Shown here: piece by piece, positions 1 to 7,453 of the stretch
Layout of the letters: each line of letters begins with the position of its first letter
Position numbering within the stretch: position 1 is the stretch's first letter
Assembly: GCA_031376425.1 (NCBI GenBank)
Contig: JANMDR010000311.1
Span: 1 to 12,844, forward strand
Source: JANMDR01 sp031376425
GTDB lineage: Bacteria; Pseudomonadota; Gammaproteobacteria; Burkholderiales; Usitatibacteraceae
DNA length: 12,844 nucleotides
Direction: 5' to 3'
Translations under genes and position numbers: made by a program
The notes under the pieces: generated by a model
Databases searched by the model: none
What the model saw: only the letters and a program-made list of their open reading frames with translations
Told to the model about the DNA's origin: nothing

Positions 1-2
1 CA

Positions 3-254
3 ATTGCTCTTTTCACCGAAAATCGGTGGGGTAGGCCTCAACGTAACTTATACATTAAACAACTAGACGCCGCATTTTTCATGCTAGCGCAAAACCCTGC
101 GTTAGGATTTTCCTGCGAAGATATTAGAGACGGATATAAAAAATTTCCGCAAGGCAGTCACATAATTTTCTATAAATACAGCACTTTAGCCAATATTTTA
201 GTGGTGCGTATCTTACACAAGAGCATGGATTACGATTCGCAACTGAGGCGATAA
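3..254 (+). CDS. parE: ParE-family toxin of a toxin-antitoxin system, 5' end outside window
   Basis: Open from the window edge to a TAA stop, giving 83 residues. They match the RelE/ParE toxin core: an N-terminal helix region containing ENRWG and RNLYIKQL, then LAQNPALGFSCEDI, RDGYKKFPQGSHIIFY and a C-terminal VRILHKSMD. The order 'LA-NP-LG', 'DIR-GY', 'GSH-IFY', 'RILH-SMD' is characteristic of the ParE1/ParE3 branch, whose members poison DNA gyrase and are neutralised by a ParD antitoxin encoded just upstream. Family members are about 95-100 residues, so roughly 15 N-terminal residues and any parD lie left of the window. The fold-defining C-terminal strands are intact, so nothing suggests decay. 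No antitoxin gene follows within the window, which fits the usual parD-parE order. Confidence 0.85.
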   Translation: MALFTENRWGRPQRNLYIKQLDAAFFMLAQNPALGFSCEDIRDGYKKFPQGSHIIFYKYSTLANILVVRILHKSMDYDSQLRR

Positions 255-343
255 CGCTGGCACCACTTGGGCTTAGATGGGCGTCGCGACCATTCCATCA
301 AACTCCAGATAGCGCAAAGGCAAATGATCGGTACAGGAATGAA

Positions 344-373
344 TTGACGTTTCCCCCTAGCGGGAAATCTAAT
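344..373 (+). promoter_or_regulatory. Candidate sigma70 promoter for the GNAT gene
   Basis: TTGACG at 344-349 and TCTAAT at 368-373 each match the sigma70 consensus at five of six positions and are 18 bases apart. Transcription would start near 380 and give a leader of about 50 bases before the ATG at 431. This is the only promoter-like pair seen in the 176-base gap after parE. It is a sequence match only. Confidence 0.4.
350..367. promoter_or_regulatory. Inverted repeat filling the promoter spacer, possible operator
   Basis: TTTCCC and GGGAAA form a perfect 6+6 inverted repeat around a 6-base centre. The 18-base element fits exactly between the proposed -35 and -10 hexamers. A dyad in a promoter spacer is a typical place for a repressor or MerR-type regulator to bind. 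No regulator is encoded nearby. As RNA it would make only a short hairpin with no U-tract, so it is not a convincing terminator for parE. Confidence 0.35.
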
Positions 374-430
374 CACGAATACGTTCAAATCTGCGCTAGC
401 ATGATGGTTTAGGCTAACTCAAAAACCGCC

Positions 431-958
431 ATGTCACCTCCACCTGTAATTTACCGCCCGGCAACCATCGAAGACGCCCTATCTATTAAGGTTCTAGCCG
501 TGCAAGTGTCTCTTGACACTTATGCTGTCGATGGCATGCGCGCTGACTTAGCGCGTGAGGCTTTAGGTATGTATGACGAGGCCGCTATTGCCGCTGCTAT
601 CACTACATCCCCAAAACAATTTATTGTAGCCGAGCAGAATGCGCATTTAGTGGGTTTCACTGAAATTGCGCTCACAGCAACCGGCCCGCACCCGAGCTTG
701 ATTAATGGCTTAGAGTGTAGAAGGCTGTATGTACAAAGGTACTTCAAGCGCATGGGAATTGGGCAACAACTGCTGCATAATGCTGAACTTGTTGCAGCGC
801 AGTCTTCGGCATCTTGCGTATGGCTAAAGACTTGGATCAACAACACCGCTGCCATCACATTTTATCAAGCAATGGGCTACGCTGACATTGGCAGAACGCA
901 ATACTGCTTTGAAGGTGCCGCGTTTGAAAATATCATTTTCCACAAAGCTATTAACTAA
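431..958 (+). CDS. GNAT-family N-acetyltransferase
   Basis: A 175-residue single-domain GNAT protein that would transfer an acetyl group from acetyl-CoA to an amine. The N-terminus (IYRPATIEDALSIKVLA, residues 7-23) is the usual beta1-alpha1 opening. The acetyl-CoA pyrophosphate-binding motif A is visible as RRLYVQRYFKRMGIGQQLL near residues 97-115, with RMGIG as the Q/R-x-x-G-x-G/A core. Motif B follows as WLKTWINNTAAITFYQAMGY near residues 130-149, where the asparagine and FY-x-x-MGY are typical. The length suits a RimI/PhnO-like enzyme, but the substrate cannot be read from sequence. The ATG at 431 is the first in frame. No Shine-Dalgarno precedes it, and a promoter candidate lies at 344-373. 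The gene is followed after 38 bases by the S46 peptidase gene in the same direction, but no functional link is evident. Confidence 0.88.
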   Translation: MSPPPVIYRPATIEDALSIKVLAVQVSLDTYAVDGMRADLAREALGMYDEAAIAAAITTSPKQFIVAEQNAHLVGFTEIALTATGPHPSLINGLECRRLYVQRYFKRMGIGQQLLHNAELVAAQSSASCVWLKTWINNTAAITFYQAMGYADIGRTQYCFEGAAFENIIFHKAIN

Positions 959-996
959 AAAAACTCGCATTGCTAACCGACTACTTGATACCCAAT

Positions 997-3060
997 ATGA
1001 AACTCCGTGCCGTCACTATTACTTTACTGCCATTGCTATTTGCAAATAATGCCTATGCCGACGAAGGCATGTGGACATTTGATAATTTGCCCGCCGCCCA
1101 GTTAAAGAGCGCTTACAATTTTGTTGCCGATAAACCGTGGATAGATCATGTAATGCGGGCTGCAGTAAGCTTAGGTGGTTGCTCAGCATCCTTTATTTCA
1201 TACACTGGTTTAGTGATGACCAATCAGCACTGCGTTGCGGGTTGCTTGCAGCAGATATCGACTGCGCAAAAAAATTACCTTATCGATGGACATTTGGCGC
1301 GCAAGCCAGAGCAAGAAATTAGCTGCCCTACGCAAGAAGTAACCCGTCTTGACGCAATTATCGACGTTACCCAAGCTGTACTAAGCGCTACACAAAATCT
1401 AACGGGTGAAGCTTACAAAGCTACACAAAACCAGATCAAGGCAAAAATAAGCAGTGATTGTGTGGGTGATAAAAAAGCCACGTTGCGCTGTAGTGTCGTG
1501 TCGCTTTATCAAGGAGGGCAATATCATTTGTATCGCTATTATCGGTACTCTGACGTCCGCTTGGTTTGGGCGCCAGAAGCCGCAGCTACCCGATTTGGTG
1601 GTGATCCGGATAATTTTAACTTCCCCCGTTTTAGTCTTGATGCTGCTATGTTACGCGCCTACGAAAACGGTAAGCCAGCGATAGTTCGTGATTTTTTCAC
1701 CATGAATAAAAATGGTGCGGCCGTGGACGATTTAGTATTTGCTGTCGGCACCCCTGGTCGCACTAATCGCCTGCTTACTGTGGCCGAGCTAGAGACCTTA
1801 CGCGATATCCGTCTGCTTGAACGCTTGCGCGATAATTCTGAGTACCGTGGCCTACTCACACAATATCGGCAGTTAGGCGTAGAACAAGCCCGCATGGCAG
1901 GCAATGACTTATATGGGATAGAAAATGCGCTTAAAGTAACTAACGGGCAAATGCAGGCCTTGCTTTCACCCGCCTTGCTAGCTCGCAAACGCAGTGAAGA
2001 AGAGGCGCTGCAGCAGTTTGTTGCAGCTAACCCGGTGCTCCGCGAAAAAATAGGCAACTCGTGGTTAGCCATTGCTAATGCCCAACTCATTGCCCGAACT
2101 TTATACAAAGAATATGGCGCTATCGAAGGTGCCACTGCGTTTCAATCTCGCTACTTTACCCATGCACGCGCCTTGGTGCGCGGCGTGGCAGCACGGGCAT
2201 TGAAGGATGGTGAGCGCCTGCCAGAGTTCAACAACACCGCCCTACCCCAGCTTGAACGCCAACTGTTTTCACCAGCGCCAATTTATCCTGAGTTTGAAAA
2301 ATTGAAGCTTACTTTCTCCCTCACAAAACTGCGGGAATGGCTAGGTAGTGATGACCCTATTGTGCAACAGATATTAGGCAAAAATTCACCCGCACAAGTC
2401 GCGCAGCAATTGGTAGACGGCACTAAACTAGGTGATGTAGCACTGCGGAAAACCCTATGGAACGGCGATATGGCCGCAATTGAACAATCTAACGATACCT
2501 TCATTTTGTTAGCCCGCGCTATAGATGCGCAAGCGCGCGCAATACGCGCCCGCTATGAAAACGAAGTTACTGCCGTAGAGCAGAAGAACGCAGAACTTAT
2601 TGCGATGGCACGTTTTGCACAAAACGGCACCATGGTGTATCCAGATGCCACTGGCACCTTACGCTTGAGTTTTGGCAAGGTTGCGGGCTTTACCGAGCGC
2701 GGCAAAGCCGTTGCGCCGTTTACCACCATCGCTGGTGCCTTCGCCCGTGATACCGGCGCTCAGCCGTACGCACTATCCAAACAGTGGCTAGATGCAAAGG
2801 CAAAATTGCAGCTTAGCCAACCTTATAATTTCACAACCAATAATGACATTATTGGCGGTAACTCCGGCAGCCCTCTGATTAATCGTAATGCGGAAATTGT
2901 GGGCTTGGCATTCGACGGTAACGCGCACTCAATCGGCAACGCGTTTGGCTTTGATGCAAGCGTCAGCCGCACCATTGGCGTTACCAGTGGCGGCTTATTG
3001 GAGGCGCTGAAAAACATCTACGACGCGACTGAATTACTCAACGAGATATCAATCAAATAG
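997..3060 (+). CDS. Periplasmic S46 dipeptidyl-peptidase, DPP7-like
   Basis: A 687-residue chymotrypsin-fold serine peptidase of family S46, which removes N-terminal dipeptides from oligopeptides outside the cytoplasm. A Sec signal peptide (residues 1-21, ending AYA) precedes the mature start DEGMW, typical of the family. That is why I start at the ATG at 997 rather than an in-frame TTG at 970. The catalytic triad reads as His78 in MTNQHC, Asp215 in PRFSLDAAMLRAY and Ser623 in IGGNSGSP. Eighteen residues after the serine is Gly641 (LAFDGN). In characterised S46 enzymes, Gly here goes with hydrophobic P1 preference (DPP7), while Arg goes with Asp/Glu preference (DPP11). All six cysteines I count (62, 79, 84, 110, 154, 165) are in the first 165 residues and may form disulfides. 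The family is about 700-720 residues, so this is complete. It likely feeds peptide uptake and is unrelated to the murE gene 72 bases downstream. Confidence 0.92.
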   Translation: MKLRAVTITLLPLLFANNAYADEGMWTFDNLPAAQLKSAYNFVADKPWIDHVMRAAVSLGGCSASFISYTGLVMTNQHCVAGCLQQISTAQKNYLIDGHLARKPEQEISCPTQEVTRLDAIIDVTQAVLSATQNLTGEAYKATQNQIKAKISSDCVGDKKATLRCSVVSLYQGGQYHLYRYYRYSDVRLVWAPEAAATRFGGDPDNFNFPRFSLDAAMLRAYENGKPAIVRDFFTMNKNGAAVDDLVFAVGTPGRTNRLLTVAELETLRDIRLLERLRDNSEYRGLLTQYRQLGVEQARMAGNDLYGIENALKVTNGQMQALLSPALLARKRSEEEALQQFVAANPVLREKIGNSWLAIANAQLIARTLYKEYGAIEGATAFQSRYFTHARALVRGVAARALKDGERLPEFNNTALPQLERQLFSPAPIYPEFEKLKLTFSLTKLREWLGSDDPIVQQILGKNSPAQVAQQLVDGTKLGDVALRKTLWNGDMAAIEQSNDTFILLARAIDAQARAIRARYENEVTAVEQKNAELIAMARFAQNGTMVYPDATGTLRLSFGKVAGFTERGKAVAPFTTIAGAFARDTGAQPYALSKQWLDAKAKLQLSQPYNFTTNNDIIGGNSGSPLINRNAEIVGLAFDGNAHSIGNAFGFDASVSRTIGVTSGGLLEALKNIYDATELLNEISIK

Positions 3061-3118
3061 CTAGTAGCAGCCTTTAAGCAAATTTCACTAAAAACTCTGC
3101 ATTAAAAATGTGAGAATC

Positions 3119-3124
3119 TATAAT
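3119..3124 (+). promoter_or_regulatory. Perfect -10 box directly upstream of murE
   Basis: TATAAT lies 8 bases before the murE ATG. Transcription from it would start at or within a base or two of the start codon. There is no recognisable -35 hexamer 16-18 bases upstream and no Shine-Dalgarno between the box and the ATG, so it would give a leaderless or near-leaderless mRNA. Confidence 0.45.
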
Positions 3125-3132
3125 CACCACTC

Positions 3133-4638
3133 ATGTCACACTCAAAACTTCTTACCGCTCCCGAGGCGGCACAATGGCTTGCAAAAACCGTTACCGGTGC
3201 GCTGCACACCAATAGCCGCAACCTTAAATCAGGCGATGCCTTTATCGCCTTACCTGGCCACAATACCGATGGTCGCAATTACATCACAGCGGCGCTGGCC
3301 GCTGGCGCTTCGGCCTGCTTAGTAGAAGCCAATGATGTAGCGCAATTTGGGTTTGATGATGCGCGTATTGCATGGGTGGCTGATTTAAAACGGCATCTAG
3401 GATTCATTGCCCACACTTTTTATGGCGAACCGAGCAGCCATTTAAAGATAATCGCCAGCACGGGCACCAATGGTAAAACCAGCACGGCGTGGTGGATGGC
3501 GCAGGCGCTTAGTAAGCTCAATATACCTTGCGGTGTCATCGGCACCTTGGGTGTTGGTGCGCCGGGAAGCACCATATCTACCGGCTTAACAACACCTGAT
3601 GCGGTAACCATGCACCACACCCTGCGCAGTTTTGCTGATGCTGGCTATGCTGCTTGTGCGCTGGAAGCTTCGTCCATAGGGCTTATTGAGCAACGTCTGA
3701 ACGGCGTTGAAATTGATGTCGCGCTATTTACGAATTTCACCCAAGACCACTTGGATTATCACGGCAGTATGGCGCATTACTGGGACGCTAAGCGCATACT
3801 TTTTTCATGGCCGAGCTTGAAAGCTGCGGTGCTAAATATCGACGACGCCAAGGGCGAACAATTACAGAGTGAATTAGCAAATTCAACGCTTGATTTATGG
3901 TCAGTATCTACGTCTCGCCCCGCACGCTTGCAGGCCAAAAACATTGTTTACACAAACAGTGGCATGACGTTTGCAGTGGTTGAAGACAATAAAACGGTTA
4001 CGGTAAACAGCACCCTAATTGGTGAATACAACGTTAGCAATATATTGCTAGTGCTTGGCGGTTTGCGTGCGCAAGGGTTTAGCCTTGAAGATGCCGCTAA
4101 TGTAGCATCGCGCCTAACGCCAGTGCCAGGCCGGCTTGAACCGGTGTTATTCGATAGCCCCAATGCACCCAAAGTAGTAGTTGATTATGCCCATACGCCA
4201 GATGCGCTAGAAAAAGTGTTGCAAGCATTGCGCCCCGTGGCCGAAGGCCGTAATGGCCGGCTATGGTGCGTATTTGGCTGCGGTGGTAATCGCGATGCTA
4301 GCAAGCGACCAAAGATGGGAGGCATTGCCGCGCGCTTGGCTGATTGCACCATTATCACAAGTGATAACCCGCGTTTGGAATCACCCGCAACGATATTGGC
4401 GCAGGTAACTGAAGGCGCAAAACAAGAACAGCTAACGCTGAAAAATATTACTGTCATAGAAGATCGTAGCGCCGCTATCGCCCACGCGATTGCACATGCC
4501 AGTTCCTACGACATTATTCTACTCGCTGGAAAAGGCCATGAAGACTACCAAGACATAGGCGGAGTGAAGCGCCCCTTTTCTGACTTTATTGCTGCGCAAG
4601 CTGCACTTAAAAACCGCTTAGAAGCGACATCTTCATGA
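3133..4638 (+). CDS. murE: UDP-MurNAc-tripeptide synthetase MurE (meso-diaminopimelate-adding)
   Basis: Cytoplasmic ATP-dependent ligase that adds the third stem residue to UDP-MurNAc-L-Ala-D-Glu. At 501 residues it has the family length. Domain order: UMP-binding N-terminal domain (SRNLKSGDAFIALPG, residues 28-42), ATPase domain with P-loop GTNGKT (111-116), TTPD and EASSIGL substrate loops (153-184), TQDHLDYHGSM with Lys220 in DAKR as the expected carbamylated lysine, then the C-terminal domain with YAHTPDALE (352-360). DNPR at 411-414 is the signature of enzymes using meso-diaminopimelate rather than lysine, which fits a Gram-negative wall. Residue 27 is Asn where many MurE proteins have the Asp of DSR, probably a tolerated variant. 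First gene of a coupled set with murD (4-base overlap). The ATG has no Shine-Dalgarno but a perfect -10 box 8 bases upstream. Confidence 0.97.
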   Translation: MSHSKLLTAPEAAQWLAKTVTGALHTNSRNLKSGDAFIALPGHNTDGRNYITAALAAGASACLVEANDVAQFGFDDARIAWVADLKRHLGFIAHTFYGEPSSHLKIIASTGTNGKTSTAWWMAQALSKLNIPCGVIGTLGVGAPGSTISTGLTTPDAVTMHHTLRSFADAGYAACALEASSIGLIEQRLNGVEIDVALFTNFTQDHLDYHGSMAHYWDAKRILFSWPSLKAAVLNIDDAKGEQLQSELANSTLDLWSVSTSRPARLQAKNIVYTNSGMTFAVVEDNKTVTVNSTLIGEYNVSNILLVLGGLRAQGFSLEDAANVASRLTPVPGRLEPVLFDSPNAPKVVVDYAHTPDALEKVLQALRPVAEGRNGRLWCVFGCGGNRDASKRPKMGGIAARLADCTIITSDNPRLESPATILAQVTEGAKQEQLTLKNITVIEDRSAAIAHAIAHASSYDIILLAGKGHEDYQDIGGVKRPFSDFIAAQAALKNRLEATSS

Positions 4639-6086
4639 ATATAACTGGCAAAAAAATTCTTATCTTAGGGCTGGGTGAAAGTGGCTTGGCAATGGCACAG
4701 TGGTGCGCATTAAAAGGTGCGCAGATAGCCGTGTGGGATTCACGCGTAACGCCGCCGCACGCGCGGACGCTTGCGGACACCGTACCAACTGCTACACGCG
4801 TTAATGGTGTGCTACAGCTAGCAGCATTAGACGGCGTTAACCTCATTCTTAAAAGCCCAGGGTTATCCCCTCAGGATGAACGCATCGCCTCGTTGCTAGT
4901 TGCCGCGTCACAGCGCGATATTGACGTAGGCAACGAGCTGGATGTTTTTATTGCTGCTTTGGCAGAGCTAAAGGCAACCCAAAACTACGCACCACAAATT
5001 ATCGCCATCACCGGCACTAACGGTAAAACCACTACAACATCACTCACCACCTTATTAGTTGCCAGCACAGGAAAAACCGTGGCAATGGCTGGAAACATTG
5101 GCCCCACCCTGCTTGGCACCTTGATGCAAAGGCTTACCAACTTGCCTGAAGTATGGGTGCTAGAGCTGTCTAGTTTTCAGTTAGATGGCGTTGAACACTT
5201 TAACCCCGATGCCGCCACTATTTTAAACATCACCCAAGATCATCTGGATTGGCACGGCAGCATGGAAGCCTACATTGCCGCTAAGGCACGCATATTCGGC
5301 ACCAACACCCTTGCCGTGGTGAATCGCGACGAAAATTTTTCAGCGCAACTCCCTACGCGCCAAATTAGCTTCGGCCTAAACCCACCGCCACGCCTTGGCG
5401 ACTTTGGCTTAATTAGCCTGAAGGATGCCAACGAGTCCCTATGGCTTGCCCATCGCGGCACTAATACTGATTTAAATAACCACATCACCGCGCTCATGCC
5501 CGCCAATGCCCTACGTATTAAGGGTCGCCACAATGCCGCCAACGCCCTTGCGGCCTTAGCACTTGCCAGCGCCATTGGCTGCCCCACATCACCTAACATG
5601 CCACCCATGCTGCCTGCGTTACGCGAGTATAGGGGTGAGCCGCATCGGGTGCAGCTAATTCGCACGATCAATGGCATAGAGTTTTATGACGATAGCAAAG
5701 GCACTAATGTAGGTGCAACAGTTGCCGCGCTAGAAGGCTTGGGTTTAGATAAAGCACCGGGGAAATTAGTGCTAATTTTGGGGGGGGATGGCAAAGGTCA
5801 AGACTTTTCGCCATTAACCGCGCCACTTGCACAGTATGCGCGTGCTATCGCCACCATTGGCCGCGATGCAGCAGCCATAGAAGCGATTATTTCTGGTGTA
5901 CCAACATTGCACCACCAAACCCTTGAAGCTGCGGTTAAATGGTGCTTCTCACAAGCACAGCAGGGCGATGCCGTGTTGCTCAGCCCCGCATGTGCCAGCT
6001 TGGATATGTTTCGTAATTACGCACATCGCGCTGATGTGTTTGTGCAAGCGGCAGAAGAAATCGCAAATGATTGTGGCCTAGTATGA
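4635..6086 (+). CDS. murD: UDP-MurNAc-L-alanine:D-glutamate ligase MurD
   Basis: Cytoplasmic ligase adding D-glutamate to UDP-MurNAc-L-Ala, the step before MurE. The 483 residues show all three domains. The Rossmann-like uridine-binding domain is GLGESGLAMAQWC (12-24). The ATPase domain has GTNGKT (127-132), ELSSFQLDG and TQDHLDWHGSM, with Lys217 in IAAKARIF as the expected carbamylated lysine. The C-terminal domain has DDSKGTNVGAT (352-362), GGDGKGQDF and LSPACASLDMF. The ATG shares ATGA with the murE stop, implying translational coupling. It is slightly longer than E. coli MurD, mostly through extra sequence before the P-loop and around residues 240-260. A run of eight G (5780-5787) encodes part of the conserved GGDGKG motif. 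A betaproteobacterial dcw cluster would normally have murF and mraY between murE and murD, and here they are missing. Confidence 0.97.
   Translation: MNITGKKILILGLGESGLAMAQWCALKGAQIAVWDSRVTPPHARTLADTVPTATRVNGVLQLAALDGVNLILKSPGLSPQDERIASLLVAASQRDIDVGNELDVFIAALAELKATQNYAPQIIAITGTNGKTTTTSLTTLLVASTGKTVAMAGNIGPTLLGTLMQRLTNLPEVWVLELSSFQLDGVEHFNPDAATILNITQDHLDWHGSMEAYIAAKARIFGTNTLAVVNRDENFSAQLPTRQISFGLNPPPRLGDFGLISLKDANESLWLAHRGTNTDLNNHITALMPANALRIKGRHNAANALAALALASAIGCPTSPNMPPMLPALREYRGEPHRVQLIRTINGIEFYDDSKGTNVGATVAALEGLGLDKAPGKLVLILGGDGKGQDFSPLTAPLAQYARAIATIGRDAAAIEAIISGVPTLHHQTLEAAVKWCFSQAQQGDAVLLSPACASLDMFRNYAHRADVFVQAAEEIANDCGLV
5780..5787 (+). repeat. Homopolymeric G8 tract inside murD
   Basis: Eight consecutive G encode the end of Leu plus Gly-Gly and the first base of Asp in the conserved LGGDGKG motif. 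The reading frame is intact as given. Such a tract is prone to slippage in replication or to sequencing error, and a single-base change would truncate MurD. Confidence 0.8.
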
Positions 6087-7453
6087 AGCACCTTATTAAG
6101 CACATTCATTTTGTCGGTATTGGCGGCGCAGGTATGAGCGCCATCGCCGAAATTCTCCATAATCTTGGTTATGTCGTATCAGGTTCTGATGCTTACGAAA
6201 GCCCTGTTACCGCCCGCCTTCAAGCATTAGGGCTAACGGTTTTTATTGGTCATGCGGCAGCGCATATCGTGGGAGCGCAAGCGGTGGTAACTTCTACCGC
6301 AGTAAAATCTGACAACCCCGAAGTGCTTGCTGCACGTGCCAACCGCATACCCGTTGTGGCACGTGCCGTGTTGCTTGCAGAACTAATGCGCTTAAAACAA
6401 GGCGTTGCCATTGCTGGCACCCACGGCAAAACCACCACCACCTCACTTGTTGCCAGCGTACTCGCCGAAGCAGGTGCTGATCCCACCTTCGTCATCGGTG
6501 GCAAATTACAGAGCGCGGGTGCCAATTCCCGTTTAGGTGCGGGCGACTATATTGTGGTGGAGGCCGATGAAAGCGATGCCTCATTTCTCTATCTGAACCC
6601 CATCATTAGCGTGGTGACTAATATCGACGCTGACCACATGGAAACCTACGACCATGATTTAGCCAAACTGCATGATGCGTTTATCGCGTTTTTGCATCGC
6701 TTGCCATTTTATGGCCGGGCGATATTGTGCTTGGACGATGCTGGCATTCAAGCCATTTTGCCAAAGCTTGAGCGTCCAGTCATTACCTACGGCTTCGCTG
6801 CAGAGGCTGACATTCGTGCGAGCAATATTAACGCCTTAGCGGGTGGCAAAATGCAATTTAGCGTGCACAGAAAAGGCCGTGCCGATTTAGCCATCACCCT
6901 CAACTTAGCCGGTGAGCACAATGTGCGCAATGCGCTTGCCGCCATTACCGTAGCCACGGTATTAGATTTAGCCGATGTGCCGATAAGCCGCGCCCTACAA
7001 GGCTTTGCCGGAGTAGGTAGGCGTTTTGAGCACTACGGTGAAATTGCAATTACAGGTGGCAGCTTCACCCTAATAGACGACTACGGCCATCACCCCGCAG
7101 AAATCGCCGCCGTACTTGCCGCCGCACGCGGTGCCTATCCAAAACGCCGCTTAGTAGTCGCCTTCCAACCCCATCGCTACACCCGCACGCGCGATTGCTT
7201 TAGTGACTTTGTGGCCGTCTTAAGTAAATTTGATTGCGTACTACTTACCGAAGTTTACGCGGCAAGTGAAGAAGTAATCGCTGGTGCCGACGGCAAAGCA
7301 TTAGCCGCAGCCACACCCCACGCCCTATTCGTTGAGGACGTACATCTACTACCAAGTAAAATCATCAACGCCGCACGAAGCGGCGATGTGGTGATTGTGA
7401 TGGGCGCAGGGTCTATTGGCGAAGTAGCGGCGCAAATAGTACTGCAAAAGTAA
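6083..7453 (+). CDS. murC: UDP-N-acetylmuramate:L-alanine ligase MurC
   Basis: Cytoplasmic ligase that attaches L-alanine to UDP-MurNAc, the first committed stem-peptide step. At 456 residues it has family length. Visible motifs: dinucleotide-like uridine-binding loop GIGGAGMS (12-19), P-loop AGTHGKTTTTS (111-121), EADESDASFLY (160-170), TNIDADHMETYDHD (179-192), GEHNVRNALAA, then the C-terminal DDYGHHPAEI and AFQPHRYTRTRD. GTHGKT rather than GTNGKT, together with DDYGHHP, marks MurC. The recycling ligase Mpl is related, but the opening KHIHFVGIGGAGMSAIAE favours MurC. I start at the ATG overlapping the murD stop (ATGA) instead of an in-frame TTG 12 bases earlier, because it repeats the murE-murD arrangement and matches the family N-terminus. 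murG and ftsW, usually placed before murC, are absent. The stop codon directly abuts that of the opposing AIM24 gene. Confidence 0.97.
   Translation: MKHLIKHIHFVGIGGAGMSAIAEILHNLGYVVSGSDAYESPVTARLQALGLTVFIGHAAAHIVGAQAVVTSTAVKSDNPEVLAARANRIPVVARAVLLAELMRLKQGVAIAGTHGKTTTTSLVASVLAEAGADPTFVIGGKLQSAGANSRLGAGDYIVVEADESDASFLYLNPIISVVTNIDADHMETYDHDLAKLHDAFIAFLHRLPFYGRAILCLDDAGIQAILPKLERPVITYGFAAEADIRASNINALAGGKMQFSVHRKGRADLAITLNLAGEHNVRNALAAITVATVLDLADVPISRALQGFAGVGRRFEHYGEIAITGGSFTLIDDYGHHPAEIAAVLAAARGAYPKRRLVVAFQPHRYTRTRDCFSDFVAVLSKFDCVLLTEVYAASEEVIAGADGKALAAATPHALFVEDVHLLPSKIINAARSGDVVIVMGAGSIGEVAAQIVLQK

Noticed and set aside
273..356. A - strand open stretch of 27 codons in the gap after parE, with a protein-like look (HLPLRYLEFDGMVATP before a TAA).
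   Set aside because: Too short, bounded by a stop upstream, with no start signal and no recognisable family. It may be a gene remnant, but that cannot be supported from this window.
970..996. TTG-initiated nine-residue extension of the S46 peptidase.
   Set aside because: It would place polar residues ahead of a well-formed signal peptide that begins with MKLRA at the ATG at 997.
6083..7453. Mpl, the muropeptide-recycling ligase, as an alternative to MurC.
   Set aside because: The N-terminal KHIHFVGIGGAGMSAIAE, the length and the coupling to murD favour MurC.
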